In this document: piece after piece, positions 40,596 through 48,929 of the stretch | How positions within the stretch are numbered: position 1 is the first letter of the stretch | Layout: each line of letters opens with the position of its first letter | Assembly (NCBI GenBank): GCA_002490705.1 | Contig: DKUO01000006.1 | Span: 2,490 to 56,920 of the forward strand | Length of the DNA stretch: 54,431 nucleotides | From: Lachnospiraceae bacterium UBA7202 | GTDB lineage: Bacteria; Bacillota; Clostridia; Lachnospirales; Lachnospiraceae | Direction of reading: 5' to 3' | Notes under the pieces: generated by a model | Databases searched by the model: none | What the model was told of the DNA's origin: nothing | The model's input: only the letters and a program-made list of their open reading frames with translations | Program-made: the position numbers and the translations under genes

Positions 40596-42245
40596 TTACT
40601 GTTTCAGACGGAAATTGCTGGTCTCATTCTTCATCCGGCTTACCTGCTCAAACAGCTCTGCGCTGACTGCCGCCGACTCCTCGCTGTTGGCGGTATTTGA
40701 CTGCACCACGCTGGCGATCTGTCCAAGGCCCTCGGCCACCTGCGATACAGCTTCCGCCTCCTCCTGCACCGCATCGGCGATTTCGTCAATGGCGCTGTTA
40801 GACTGCTGGACAAGTGTAAGCGTCTTTTGCAGGGTTTTGGAAACCCCATTCACAATCGTGCTTCCTTTCGCAGTCGCCCGAACGGAATTCTCAATCAGCT
40901 CCTTGGTGGCCTTGGCCGCTTGATCAGACTTCGCGGCAAGGTTTCGCACCTCGTTTGCCACCACGGCAAATCCCTTTCCGGCTTCTCCTGCCCGGCTTGC
41001 CTCCACAGAAGCGTTAAGCGCCAGGATATTCGTCTGGAAAGCAATGTTTTCTATAGTAGAAATAATATTCTCTATCTGCTCGGAGGTGGTACTGATATCC
41101 GCCATCGCACTGACTAACTGCTCCATCTGCTGACTGCTCAGGTTCACCTGTTCTCCGGTGACATGCGCATTCTCGCGCACCTCAGAAGATTTCTCAATAT
41201 TCTGCTTCGCACTCCTTGCAAGCTCATCCAGCGTAGCGGAAAGCTCCTCCACCGCCGCTGCCTGCTCGGTCGCGCCCTGCGCCAGCATTTGCGACCCATT
41301 GGAAAGCGTCCTCGCATGCTCGAATACCGTATCTTCCACCCGATGAATATTCGCCATCACAGAAGAAAGGGAGTTTGTAAAGCTGTCTATGGAATCCGCT
41401 ATGGACCGAAAATCCCCGACATACGGCACGGAGGTGGACACGTCAAAATTCCCTCCGGAAAGCTCTCCCATTATGCGGTTAATATCTTCGATATACTGGT
41501 GCGTCTGGTCTATGGATTGTCTCAGCGTATGGGACAAATCGCCAATCTCGTCTTTGGCCTTATAGTTCAAATCCAGCTTCATGCGGCCTTCCTGTAAGGG
41601 TTTCGTTTTATCCGTAATCATAAGAATCGGCTTCACTACATCCTTCAAAATATAAAGCACCAGACTCAGCAGGAAAAACAGTGTCAGCAAAAGTCCCACG
41701 CCTGTGACCACATGCATGGTAGACACGGTTTTCTCCATATTTTCCTCACTAATCTCGTTCAACTGCGTACCGCGTTCCACAACCTGATCCAAAAGCCCAA
41801 CCAGTACGCTCAGATTGCTCATGATGGTATCCTGATAATATGCCTGCGCCTGTACCGGGTCTGTCTCATACAGCTCCAGCACATAGATCGCCGACTCATG
41901 CAGCTCTTTATGCAGCGGTTCAAGCTGGCTTCGCAAATCAAGAATGGTGGTGTCCGTCGTTCCGGCCTCACCGTAAAGCCACTGTCCCAGCACACAGCCT
42001 GTCGGGTCTGTACTGCCGGTAAATTCCGTGCCGCTGTACAAGGCGTTGCTTAAATTGGAAGACCATTTGTAATGAGCCGCCTCCGCTTTCTGCGCTCTCT
42101 GTAAAAGAGCGTTCACCGCAACATTGTCCGCCTGTGAATCCTCCATACTGAAAATATTTTTGGTTGTCAACACGCTGAACAGCACTACCGCAAGCAAAGC
42201 CGCCACAACTCTGACACCCGCCATGATCTTTATACTTTTCCGCAT
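40596..42245 (-). CDS. Methyl-accepting chemotaxis protein with an extracytoplasmic CZB-like domain
   Basis: A 549-residue chemoreceptor. Membrane helix 1 is about residues 8-28, helix 2 about 178-200, then HAMP (about 200-255) and a cytoplasmic signalling hairpin with the conserved tip EVRNLAAKSDQAAKATKELI. The sensor between the helices contains AAHYKW (His58), GCVLGQWLYG (Cys84) and LHKELH (His112 and His116), i.e. the 3His/1Cys pattern of chemoreceptor zinc-binding (CZB) domains. CZB domains are usually cytoplasmic and C-terminal. ATG 42245 follows GGAGGGCAAA; the longer open frame is not supported. Own promoter and terminator. Confidence 0.88.
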   Translation of the reverse strand: MRKSIKIMAGVRVVAALLAVVLFSVLTTKNIFSMEDSQADNVAVNALLQRAQKAEAAHYKWSSNLSNALYSGTEFTGSTDPTGCVLGQWLYGEAGTTDTTILDLRSQLEPLHKELHESAIYVLELYETDPVQAQAYYQDTIMSNLSVLVGLLDQVVERGTQLNEISEENMEKTVSTMHVVTGVGLLLTLFFLLSLVLYILKDVVKPILMITDKTKPLQEGRMKLDLNYKAKDEIGDLSHTLRQSIDQTHQYIEDINRIMGELSGGNFDVSTSVPYVGDFRSIADSIDSFTNSLSSVMANIHRVEDTVFEHARTLSNGSQMLAQGATEQAAAVEELSATLDELARSAKQNIEKSSEVRENAHVTGEQVNLSSQQMEQLVSAMADISTTSEQIENIISTIENIAFQTNILALNASVEASRAGEAGKGFAVVANEVRNLAAKSDQAAKATKELIENSVRATAKGSTIVNGVSKTLQKTLTLVQQSNSAIDEIADAVQEEAEAVSQVAEGLGQIASVVQSNTANSEESAAVSAELFEQVSRMKNETSNFRLKQ

Positions 42246-42350
42246 TTTGCCCTCCCTCTGTTTACGGATACCAAAATCCGGCTCCATCTTTATGGTAACA
42301 TAGCCGTATTGAGGTTATCCTGCCATGAAATAAAGCCGGTCGTTAAAGAA

Positions 42351-42379
42351 ATTGTACCATAGGCGCTCAGGTATTTCAA
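42351..42379 (-). promoter_or_regulatory. Chemoreceptor promoter
   Basis: Minus-strand TTGAAA (42374-42379), 17 bp, TACAAT (42351-42356), with extended TGG. The pattern is sigma-A, not the sigma-D motility type (TAAA-15-GCCGATAA). Confidence 0.75.
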
Positions 42380-42419
42380 TTAGTTTCTATTAGAGATAAT
42401 TGGCATAAAATACATATTA

Positions 42420-42614
42420 TCAGCCGCAGTCCGGCTCCTCCGCGTCGAACAGCTTCCCTGTTGCAAAGGGGCTGCCCACATCGCAACGGCCGTGGTGATA
42501 CGCCTTTTTTCGATCTCCCTCGGCAATCTCCTCCGAGGTTTCCACCTTGATCCGGCTGACGCCGGTCTGTGTCAAATTATCCAACATTTTAATTACATCA
42601 TCCGCTTCGTTCAT
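42420..42614 (-). CDS. Conserved small protein, function unknown
   Basis: A 64-residue acidic protein, MNEADDVIKMLDNLTQTG..., ending with KLFDAEEPDCG. Residues 38-58 contain AYHHGRCDVGSPFATG with His-His and two Cys overall, which might allow metal binding, though this is speculation. I recall similar short proteins in Lachnospiraceae without a name. The start at 42614 has GGGAGGG before it, and a good promoter lies upstream, so it is likely a real, separately transcribed gene. No signal peptide or membrane segment is present. Confidence 0.65.
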   Translation of the reverse strand: MNEADDVIKMLDNLTQTGVSRIKVETSEEIAEGDRKKAYHHGRCDVGSPFATGKLFDAEEPDCG

Positions 42615-42659
42615 TGCTTTTCCCTCCCGCCCTAAAGGCCAGCTTTCCCTTTCTTTTTC

Positions 42660-42689
42660 ATTGTAGCACACTGTCCGGCTTTTCATCAA
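42660..42689 (-). promoter_or_regulatory. Promoter of the 64-residue protein gene
   Basis: Minus-strand TTGATG (42684-42689), 18 bp, TACAAT (42660-42665), with extended TGC. Confidence 0.65.
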
Positions 42690-42715
42690 CAATGCATCAA
42701 ACCGGCAAAAATAAA

Positions 42716-42744
42716 TTGAGATATATCTGAGGATTGTTTATAAT
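42716..42744 (+). promoter_or_regulatory. Promoter of the cytidylate-kinase-like gene
   Basis: TTGAGA (42716-42721), 17 bp, TATAAT (42739-42744), 39 bp before the start codon and divergent from the neighbouring promoter. Confidence 0.78.
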
Positions 42745-42783
42745 AGAAGTAATAGCATAAGCAACAGAAAGGGGGACGCATCT

Positions 42784-43383
42784 ATGTATAATATCATAAC
42801 CATCGAACGGCGTTATGCCAGCGGGGGAAACGAGATCGGGAAAAGACTGGCGGAGGCACTGGGGTATAAACTTTATGACCGGAATATCCTGTTAGAAGCC
42901 GCCCAAAAACTCGACATCCCGTTTTTTAAGATCGAAGCGCTTGAAGAAAGCAGTTCGGGCAATATCCTTATGAACCTTTCCAAAACACCTCTGGGCGGTT
43001 TAGGGGGAAACAAAGACCTGCCTCTGGCAGATAAGCTTTTTCTGGAAGAAAAGCGTATCATCGAAAAAGCCGCCGAAGAGGGAAATTGCGTGATTGTAGG
43101 AAGGGCCTCCGGATATATTTTGAGAGAACACGAAAACAGCCTACAGGTATTTATCTATGCCGACCATGAAAAGAGGCTCCAGAGAGCGATCGAACGGGAA
43201 GGCATCCAAAAAGCCGAGGCGGAAAACGCTATGAAAAAGAATGACAAAAGAAGAAGAAACTTTTACAATTCCGTTACCAATCAGGAGTGGGACGACCCGA
43301 AACACTATGAAATGTACTTAAACGCCGGAAAACTCGGCATAGACATGTGCGTCAGGCTTTTGATGGAGGCTGCGAAAGGGTAA
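42784..43383 (+). CDS. Cytidylate kinase-like family protein
   Basis: A 199-residue P-loop NTPase of the cytidylate-kinase-like group. The loop is ERRYASGGNEIGKRLAE (residues 8-24), where the usual GxxGxGKS is replaced by ASGGNEIGKR, as in this group; DRNILLEAAQ and VIVGRASGYILRE follow. The LID-like segment KKNDKRRRNFYNS is Lys/Arg-rich. True CMP kinase (cmk) has a different loop, so the substrate is unknown and a nucleotide is only a guess. RBS AAAGGGGG precedes ATG 42784. It ends at a convergent terminator shared with the ferredoxin gene. Confidence 0.85.
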   Translation: MYNIITIERRYASGGNEIGKRLAEALGYKLYDRNILLEAAQKLDIPFFKIEALEESSSGNILMNLSKTPLGGLGGNKDLPLADKLFLEEKRIIEKAAEEGNCVIVGRASGYILREHENSLQVFIYADHEKRLQRAIEREGIQKAEAENAMKKNDKRRRNFYNSVTNQEWDDPKHYEMYLNAGKLGIDMCVRLLMEAAKG

Positions 43384-43411
43384 CTCTCCGGCCATAACAG
43401 CATTTAAGACA

Positions 43412-43449
43412 AAAACAGATTGATGCCGTCACGCGTCAATCTGTTTTTT
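43412..43449 (+). terminator. Convergent terminator, kinase-like gene and ferredoxin
   Basis: AAAACAGATTGA (43412-43423) pairs with TCAATCTGTTTT (43436-43447), then TT. Symmetric A/T flanks allow use on both strands. Confidence 0.85.
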
Positions 43450-43459
43450 ACTTCATCCT

Positions 43460-43648
43460 TTAATGTAATACCAACGCTTTTTTCGGGCAAAGATTCGCAC
43501 ATTTGCCACAGGCAATGCATTTGTCATAGTCTATTTGAGGCGCAGAAAACTCTTTCTGGCTTAATGCGCCGACCGGACAAACTTTTACCGCCGGGCATTT
43601 GTGATTTTGAGGACAGTTATCAATTACGATTTCCAATTTTTTCTCCAT
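43460..43648 (-). CDS. 4Fe-4S dicluster ferredoxin-like protein
   Basis: A 62-residue electron carrier. The second cluster motif is canonical (CIACGKCANLCP). The first is unusual: CPQNHKCPAVKVCP, with a longer loop between the first Cys pair. It probably binds one standard [4Fe-4S] cluster and a second one at the variant site. The start at 43648 is preferred because AAAGGA is 8 nt before it; the earlier ATG at 43654 is too close to that site. It sits 26 bp after the HD-domain gene on the same strand. Confidence 0.85.
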   Translation of the reverse strand: MEKKLEIVIDNCPQNHKCPAVKVCPVGALSQKEFSAPQIDYDKCIACGKCANLCPKKALVLH

Positions 43649-43674
43649 AAACATTTTCCTTTCACATTTTTCTC

Positions 43675-44169
43675 TTAATCCAAATTCAAATGAAACATTT
43701 CCCTACATATTTTCTTTCCTGCATCTGTTCTGAAGATTTTCTGATAGGCATGTTCTACCGCCCGGTCGGACGCTTCGTCCTCACATAAATTTACAAGGAA
43801 ATCCGCTTCTACAAGAATCTGATAGTCGATACCGTCTATGTCCTCGTATGTATGATGATGCGCAATCAGATATTGAACCCTTTCGGACACCCGCTCCTCA
43901 AAATGCAGATCAGCCAAAAGTCTTTTTGCAATGGCGGGTCCCTCTTTTTCCTGAAGTTTTCCATTGCAGTCGCCGTATTTTTCCTCGCAATAATGGATGC
44001 CTATATCATGCGTAAGCGCCGCCGCTTCCAGAATAGAAAGAGTGTCCGCATCGACATTCTCCATTTCCGCAATCAGTTTTGCATAGCTATGAACCTTACA
44101 GAAATGCTGTATTCTTTTTGCATCCCCGCTATATAACCTTATCATTTCAAAATGAAGCTTGTTGATCAT
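43675..44169 (-). CDS. HD-domain protein (putative phosphohydrolase)
   Basis: A 164-residue metal-dependent HD protein. Conserved parts are VHSYAKLIAE (first His), LTHDIGIHYCE (the HD pair), LIAHHHTYEDIDGI (His-His) and LVEADFLVNL (Asp). This is the layout of small YedJ/predicted HD hydrolases acting on nucleotides or phosphate esters; the substrate is unknown. ATG 44169 (MINKLHFEM) follows GGAGAATCGGT, and the longer upstream frame is not supported. It begins the AT-rich accessory tract. Confidence 0.83.
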   Translation of the reverse strand: MINKLHFEMIRLYSGDAKRIQHFCKVHSYAKLIAEMENVDADTLSILEAAALTHDIGIHYCEEKYGDCNGKLQEKEGPAIAKRLLADLHFEERVSERVQYLIAHHHTYEDIDGIDYQILVEADFLVNLCEDEASDRAVEHAYQKIFRTDAGKKICREMFHLNLD

Positions 44170-44229
44170 ACCGATTCTCCTATAAAAACAGCAGATTCTC
44201 ACATTCTTTACATAAAGGAAACAAATTCG

Positions 44230-44565
44230 TTAAATAGCAATCCACCAGCACACACCATATTTATCAATAACGGTGGCGCAGCATTTACTCCAAGGCAGCT
44301 CATGAATCGTTTCTATTACAACACCGCCATCGCTTAATACATTATATGCGTTCTCAACCGCATCCGTATTTCCTAATTCAAACGCATTAAAAGTCATTGT
44401 TTGCCATTTCATCCGATGAATCAGGCTTACATCGTATGGTTCTGACGCTTCTGCTACTGCAAGAATCGGTTCGCCGTTGACTGACAGCTCGCAATGTTCA
44501 TAAGCGGTTTGCGCATCGTTCTTAATTTCAAAGGTTACCTTTGCCCCGGTTTCTTTCTTGTCCAT
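44230..44565 (-). pseudogene. VOC/PhnB-like protein lacking its N-terminus
   Basis: A 111-residue frame matching the VOC (glyoxalase/PhnB) fold from the second strand on: TGAKVTFEIKNDAQTA, YEHCELSVNGEPIL (metal-site Glu region), MKWQTMTFNAFE, and the PhnB-like end SKCCATVIDKYGVCWW. The first strand and helix, normally about 25-40 residues, are missing, an in-frame TAG lies three codons upstream, and the start codon has AGAGAGG only 1 nt away. It is probably a 5'-deleted relic, though a shortened working protein cannot be excluded. Confidence 0.6.
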
Positions 44566-44614
44566 ACCTCTCTATATATTCGTACATAGACAAATAGCAC
44601 CGCAGGAACCCGAT

Positions 44615-44947
44615 TTATCTGTCTAGTGTCTCAGCAAATATCTGTTTCAAAATATGAGATGGAATCGTTTGGTTTATGTATATCTGTAACATCCCTTTGG
44701 GAGTCGTTTTATAGCTATCTAATTCCTCCATATGAAGCGTAATCGCGGACGCTTCTATATTTATATGATCTTTAAACGGAATTAATCTTACAAAAAAGTC
44801 TCCAACATAATAGCTCGGTAATTTCGCCCATAATTTTTCTTCGATTTCCCGCGAAACACTATCATAAATTATAGTTCTTAATTGTGTATAAAGTTCTCTG
44901 AGGTCAATGGGATACTTATCCAAATATTCTTTTATAGATTCATTCAT
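44615..44947 (-). CDS. DUF1801 (YdhG-like) domain protein
   Basis: A 110-residue protein of the DUF1801 family (ESIKEYLDKYPIDLRELYTQ, EKLWAKLPSYYVGD, IPFKDHINIEAS). The fold is related to SRPBCC/YdhG-type domains and its function is unknown. It is full length for the family. The ribosome site is weak (GGGTAAAACGGC), so expression may be low. It lies between the truncated VOC gene and a short decayed fragment. Confidence 0.75.
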   Translation of the reverse strand: MNESIKEYLDKYPIDLRELYTQLRTIIYDSVSREIEEKLWAKLPSYYVGDFFVRLIPFKDHINIEASAITLHMEELDSYKTTPKGMLQIYINQTIPSHILKQIFAETLDR

Positions 44948-44969
44948 ATGCCGTTTTACCCGAATTCAA

Positions 44970-45080
44970 TTAAACATCGAAAAAGCGTCCGATGACATTC
45001 TCCTGATTCCTTTCTTTGAAATTATTCGCCTGAAGATAATCCATGATCAGTTTATATGCGTTGGGAATTACATGCTCTTT
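44970..45080 (-). pseudogene. Short coding remnant, C-terminal scrap
   Basis: Between two in-frame stops the minus strand encodes 36 residues (IPNAYKLIMDYLQANNF, then RNQENVIGRFFDV) with clear protein-like composition and helix periodicity, but no start codon or ribosome site. It may be the end of a regulator effector domain; the family is not recognised. A small perfect hairpin, TGTAAC/GTTACA, lies just upstream at 45089-45108. The 186-bp gap holds nothing else. Confidence 0.4.
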
Positions 45081-45133
45081 TCAGTATCTGTGTAACGCAG
45101 CGTGTTACATTAGTCTGCAAAACACGAAATGAT

Positions 45134-45583
45134 TTATAAAATTTTATCCAGCTCTTTGTTTAATTTATCTTTTAATATTTCCAGTTCTTCGCTTGTAGGA
45201 GTATATTTTTCGTCGACTAATTCCTTGCCGAGCTGCCAGACGGGACCAGCCACCGGAGTATCCCCATCCCTTCTCGGATGTATATGCCAATGCATATGTA
45301 ACCCGCGGCCGACGCCCAGCAGTGCATAATTCAATTTATCCGGTTGAAACGCGTTATATACTGCCTCAGCCACAACCGCCATTTCATGGAGAAATTCGTC
45401 TCTGTAATGTGGTTCTAATTCATGTAACTCATATGCATGCTGTTTGCATAAAAACAAACTGTATCCTTTAAACCTTTGCTGGTCACCAATAACAACATAT
45501 CCTGTATTCAGTTCACGGACAAAATACGGATTCTTATTTTCTTTTATCAATGCTATTCTTTCACAGATTAAACAATTCTCCAC
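45134..45583 (-). CDS. HIT family protein
   Basis: A 149-residue histidine-triad nucleotide hydrolase. CLICERI at the N-terminus is the usual zinc pair, and GLHMHWHIHPR supplies the HxHxH triad. The enzyme class hydrolyses dinucleoside polyphosphates or nucleotide phosphoramidates. The start is GTG 45583, with AGAGGGG 6 nt before it. It is 1 bp after the alpha/beta hydrolase stop, so the two are co-translated. Confidence 0.9.
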   Translation of the reverse strand: MENCLICERIALIKENKNPYFVRELNTGYVVIGDQQRFKGYSLFLCKQHAYELHELEPHYRDEFLHEMAVVAEAVYNAFQPDKLNYALLGVGRGLHMHWHIHPRRDGDTPVAGPVWQLGKELVDEKYTPTSEELEILKDKLNKELDKIL

Positions 45584-45584
45584 G

Positions 45585-46448
45585 TTAATCCCCTCTTAAG
45601 AACGCAACAATTCGTTCTTTCTCTTTTTGCGGTAAAATGTGCATATGTCCGCTTCCTTTTAGTTCAATCGTCTGACAGTTTGGAATCATCTGCCTTGCCC
45701 GCCGCAAAACCTTTCTTGCAGGAAAAAGACAGTCCTTTTCACCGGCAATGATCAATGTGGGAGAACCGTAATGGCTTAGCCTTTTCATCGAAATATTTGT
45801 CGGCATGGCTGTTTTGATTTTTACATTGTCAAAACTGTCTTTCAGAATATCTATCGTATCTTCATCAAGAACTTCTTCCCGCAACGCCATATGTAAAGCA
45901 GTTTTCACCAAGTACTTTTTCTGTTTACTAATTCTATATTGTAAAAGCGGTATTAACATCGCCACAGAGGAAACCGGGATCGCGTTGCTGATTCCCGCCG
46001 GAACAATTAAAACAGCTTTATCTACCTTTTGAGGCGCAACACACATCATTTTAGCTAAAATCCCGCCTCCGAAGGAACCCCCTAAACAAGCAATGCCGGC
46101 ATATCCGATTTCGTCGATTACTTCACTCGCCCATTTCCCATAATCATATCCTTTATGTGACAAGCATACTTCATCGCTTTTGCCGGGGTGTCCGATTGTA
46201 TCAACTGCATAGATATGAAAATCATTTAACAGGAACTTACACATCAATAAATTATAGGCAGTTGTAGCATTTCCACCATGAAATACCAGCAATGGTTTCT
46301 CCGTCCTGTTACCGGTTTCCACCAGATGCGTTTTCCCAAACGATGTTTTCACATAAATATCCGAAAATGGCATATTTAATTTTAATAGTTGTTTGTCATA
46401 CAGTGCAAGCGACTTTTCTTTTCCAGCCTGTGATTTATAAATGCTCAT
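45585..46448 (-). CDS. Alpha/beta hydrolase
   Basis: A 287-residue alpha/beta-fold hydrolase. The oxyanion segment is VFHGGNATTA, the nucleophile elbow is GGSFGGG (Ser), the acid is in IIAGEKDCLFPAR (Asp), and the His is in LKGSGHMHILPQ. The substrate is unknown. The ribosome site is poor (GAGG about 18 nt before ATG 46448), so translation may be weak. It is directly followed by the HIT gene. Confidence 0.85.
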   Translation of the reverse strand: MSIYKSQAGKEKSLALYDKQLLKLNMPFSDIYVKTSFGKTHLVETGNRTEKPLLVFHGGNATTAYNLLMCKFLLNDFHIYAVDTIGHPGKSDEVCLSHKGYDYGKWASEVIDEIGYAGIACLGGSFGGGILAKMMCVAPQKVDKAVLIVPAGISNAIPVSSVAMLIPLLQYRISKQKKYLVKTALHMALREEVLDEDTIDILKDSFDNVKIKTAMPTNISMKRLSHYGSPTLIIAGEKDCLFPARKVLRRARQMIPNCQTIELKGSGHMHILPQKEKERIVAFLRGD

Positions 46449-46480
46449 AGTAATTTTTAGTGCAATCCTCCAATACAGCT

Positions 46481-46723
46481 TTATCTGATCAATGCCTCCG
46501 CCTTCTCATACTCACTCTTATGAACGAATATTTTGTATTCACACGAATAATCCTGATTGATTCCAAAGCGGCCCGTATAACCCCTTGTACTTTCTGCTCT
46601 CTGAAGATCCGTTGTTTTTACCACATAGTCAATATTATTATCCGCCAGAATATTTCGGATATCCGCTTGACGCTTCATATCCATTGTCACGATCAGTTCT
46701 CTTCGATTGAAAACAGTAATCAT
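46481..46723 (-). CDS. Small DUF2007-like protein
   Basis: An 80-residue ferredoxin-fold-like protein, MITVFNRRELIVTMDMKRQA, with DIRNILADNNIDYVVK and ending in SEYEKAEALIR. This pattern resembles DUF2007 putative signal-transducing proteins. The start at 46723 has GGAGGGGGATGGC directly before it. The function is unknown. It lies between the alpha/beta hydrolase and the methyltransferase relic. Confidence 0.6.
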   Translation of the reverse strand: MITVFNRRELIVTMDMKRQADIRNILADNNIDYVVKTTDLQRAESTRGYTGRFGINQDYSCEYKIFVHKSEYEKAEALIR

Positions 46724-46785
46724 ATGCCATCCCCCTCCGCCAAAATTGGCTTCTTTGTTCATGTAGTAATAGGAAAAATTTAAAT

Positions 46786-47175
46786 TTATCGTATTGCCTT
46801 AAGCGTGTATGTCGCACCCCAATTCTTCAAAATGTTAACAGCAGAAAATCCCACGCTGCTTAATATTTCCATTTCATGTTCTACTGTCAACGGCGTATAT
46901 ATCTTTTGTCTCTGTAAAATAATCCGTCAAAATAAAATAGCCGTTTACCGCTAACGCTTGCGATAGCTTTCGGTAAAGCGATCTTTTTTGCTCTTCCGTA
47001 AAGTGGTGAAGGGATTCAACGGATACCGCGGCAGTATATTTTTTACTTTCAAAGGGTACTTCAAAATAAGAGCCGTGAATTTGTAAAATTCGTTTGCACC
47101 TTCAATATCTGCAAGCATATGTTCATCATAGCCCGCCAGTCTGTTTTCAAAGAAAACATCCATTTTTTCTAACAT
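46786..47175 (-). pseudogene. Class I SAM methyltransferase, deleted and frameshifted
   Basis: Three minus-strand pieces belong to one methyltransferase. MLEKMDVFFENRLAGYDEHM starts at 47175. A second frame reads VPFESKKYTAAVSVESLHHF and NGYFILTDYF, and a third reads PLTVEHEMEILSSVGF then GATYTLKAIR and a stop at 46786. The glycine-rich SAM-binding motif I that should lie between pieces one and two is missing, and a further gap separates pieces two and three. The gene is therefore inactivated by at least two internal deletions and frame changes. Confidence 0.85.
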
Positions 47176-47219
47176 AATAAACCCTCTTGTTTTTATGGCA
47201 GCCTCCTGAAAACCCGAAT

Positions 47220-47570
47220 TTAATCAAAAAATTTCCCTCTAAAAAAATTTTCATTTCCTAACGGTTTTGCTGTAATCCTAAATAAGACACATCCGTCAGG
47301 GCACATTACAACCTTGCTATATTTACTATCCCCGCCTACATTCAGCAAATCTCCTCCGCTTCTGACAGCTTCCATAATCGGATACATCATCATCATTACT
47401 TTGGAACAAATTCCCTGTCCCTGTGAGTTTACCGGACAGCCATATGTACATGTATATTTATCTCCGATTTCCTCTCCGTTTCGGCAAAATCTTTCCGTTT
47501 CCTCATTATCTTTATTAAATCCTATCACTTCGATTTCCCATTCATATTCTTCATCATACCATTTCTTCAT
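47220..47570 (-). CDS. TIGR04076 family protein
   Basis: A 116-residue protein of the TIGR04076 type. It contains CTYGCPVNSQGQGICSK with several conserved Cys and VVMCPDGCVLFRITAK near the end, so a metal or redox role is plausible but unproven. RBS AGGAGGAAAATCT precedes ATG 47570. It is complete, unlike its upstream neighbour. The 241-bp gap upstream (47571-47812) holds no gene I can support, only a GTTGA/TCAAC inverted repeat near 47650. Confidence 0.78.
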   Translation of the reverse strand: MKKWYDEEYEWEIEVIGFNKDNEETERFCRNGEEIGDKYTCTYGCPVNSQGQGICSKVMMMMYPIMEAVRSGGDLLNVGGDSKYSKVVMCPDGCVLFRITAKPLGNENFFRGKFFD

Positions 47571-47812
47571 AGATTTTCCTCCTAAAATTCCAGTTTGTCT
47601 TCTTGATCATTTCATAGTGATATACTGCACACAGGCTGATTATATTTCGTTGACGCAATCAACTTGCAGTGACTCGGTTGTTCCCGTGCTTCGATCTCAC
47701 CATATGCCACACAATTCAGCAGTCATTTATAGTACATTATTTGTCAATCAGATAATTATTTTGTATATTTTCCATTCTACAAACCAGCATCTGTCGGTTT
47801 CGGCTTGATAGT

Positions 47813-48406
47813 TTAGTTTCTCCATTCAACGATATCTTCAAGCTTTTTTCGCGGTCTTTCTTTAGGAAATTCATTCGGATAGCCTAATGCAATAGCAGCG
47901 ATAAGTTGTCCGTCACTATTAATCCATTTACATAGTTCTGAATATGCAAAATAAATGTCACATATCCAAAGGCTGCCTATTCCTTTTTCAGTAGCGGCAA
48001 GAAGCATATTTTGTATAGAAGCACTTATAGATTGAATATTACAGATTTCATAAATATGCTCTTCTGGTGTCAATTCTGACAGAATCCCTTTCCCTAAAGA
48101 ATTAACAATAAAAATTATAGTTGGCGCTTCTTCCATTATATCCACAGTGTATTTTGCTGCAGATATATGTTGTTTGCTTTGTGGCAGTAATGCGCTTTCG
48201 TTTTCTTCCCGATCAATTCCTTGCCGGAAAACTTTTAGCATTTCTTCTTTTGCATTTCCTTGTATCACAATGTATTTCCATGGCTGTCTATTTTTTGAAG
48301 AAGGTGCTTTCACTCCACTTTGAATAATATCCAAAATATCCTCTTTAGATATAGGTTTATCTAAGAATTTTCTTATACTTCGTCTATCATAAATTGCAGA
48401 AATCAT
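47813..48406 (-). CDS. Nitroreductase family protein
   Basis: A 197-residue flavin-dependent reductase. The N-terminal YDRRSIRKFLDKPIS and the FMN-contact block SGVKAPSSKNRQPWKYIVI are typical, as is GIGSLWICDIY, with the end AIALGYPNEFPKERPR. Such enzymes use FMN and NAD(P)H to reduce nitro groups, quinones or similar; the natural substrate is unknown. ATG 48406 follows AAGGGAAAG. Its upstream region includes one copy of the 42-bp repeated block. Confidence 0.88.
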   Translation of the reverse strand: MISAIYDRRSIRKFLDKPISKEDILDIIQSGVKAPSSKNRQPWKYIVIQGNAKEEMLKVFRQGIDREENESALLPQSKQHISAAKYTVDIMEEAPTIIFIVNSLGKGILSELTPEEHIYEICNIQSISASIQNMLLAATEKGIGSLWICDIYFAYSELCKWINSDGQLIAAIALGYPNEFPKERPRKKLEDIVEWRN

Positions 48407-48443
48407 TTTTATTCTTTCCCTTCAAATTCAAATTTGTCCACAT

Positions 48444-48485
48444 AATTTTATCACAATCTCACACCCCACATCAATTGCAATCCAA
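48444..48485 (-). repeat. 42-bp block, copy 1 (upstream of nitroreductase)
   Basis: This block matches 54381-54422 in the same orientation with only 4 differences. Read on the minus strand it contains TTGATG, 16 bp and GATAAA with TG before it, which is a plausible sigma-A promoter. Two of the four differences are synonymous if it is read as a codon frame (W-I-A-I-D-V...), so it may instead be the eroded 3' end of a duplicated gene. A hairpin GAAGCAT/ATGCTTC lies just upstream (about 48499-48538). Confidence 0.7.
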
Positions 48486-48619
48486 CTAAGAGACAAAAGA
48501 AGCATCTCGAGACGATTAATTTCATCCGCAAATGCTTCCTTAGCCCTTTACTATATATCCTCCATCGTCATACATGGAATTTCTTTTTAATTTGCAACGC
48601 ATCCATAGCTTTATATTTT

Positions 48620-48844
48620 TTAAAATCTGTCATTATCCCGCAGCTCCCTTACATATTTATCTGCATTCTGTCCCCGCTCTGTGGCTTCCATAACAAATTG
48701 ATTCAAGTCTATAACTTCCTTTTCTCCTATATCAGATGTTCCCAATAATCCGTTCACACCCTGCATGATCTGAATTACAAAACTCAGTTTATCTTCTGGC
48801 ACTTTTTCCAACATTTGAATTGCTTCCTGTCTGATTGCCGTCAT
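48620..48844 (-). CDS. Orphan antitoxin-like small protein
   Basis: A 74-residue protein, MTAIRQEAIQMLEKVPEDKL, with a helical core and the C-terminal KYVRELRDNDRF. The start resembles the DUF2281/VapB-type antitoxins of Clostridia, but no toxin gene follows; the 213 bp downstream contain only the repeated block and a hairpin. It may be an orphan or a relic of a toxin-antitoxin pair. RBS GGGAGGTG precedes ATG 48844 and a good promoter lies upstream, so it is probably expressed. Confidence 0.6.
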   Translation of the reverse strand: MTAIRQEAIQMLEKVPEDKLSFVIQIMQGVNGLLGTSDIGEKEVIDLNQFVMEATERGQNADKYVRELRDNDRF

Positions 48845-48929
48845 AAAACACCTCCCACTCCTCATTTATATATTTGATTTCCTATGCCAACTCTGGCTTT
48901 AGATTACTTTTCGTGAATTTACCACTTGT

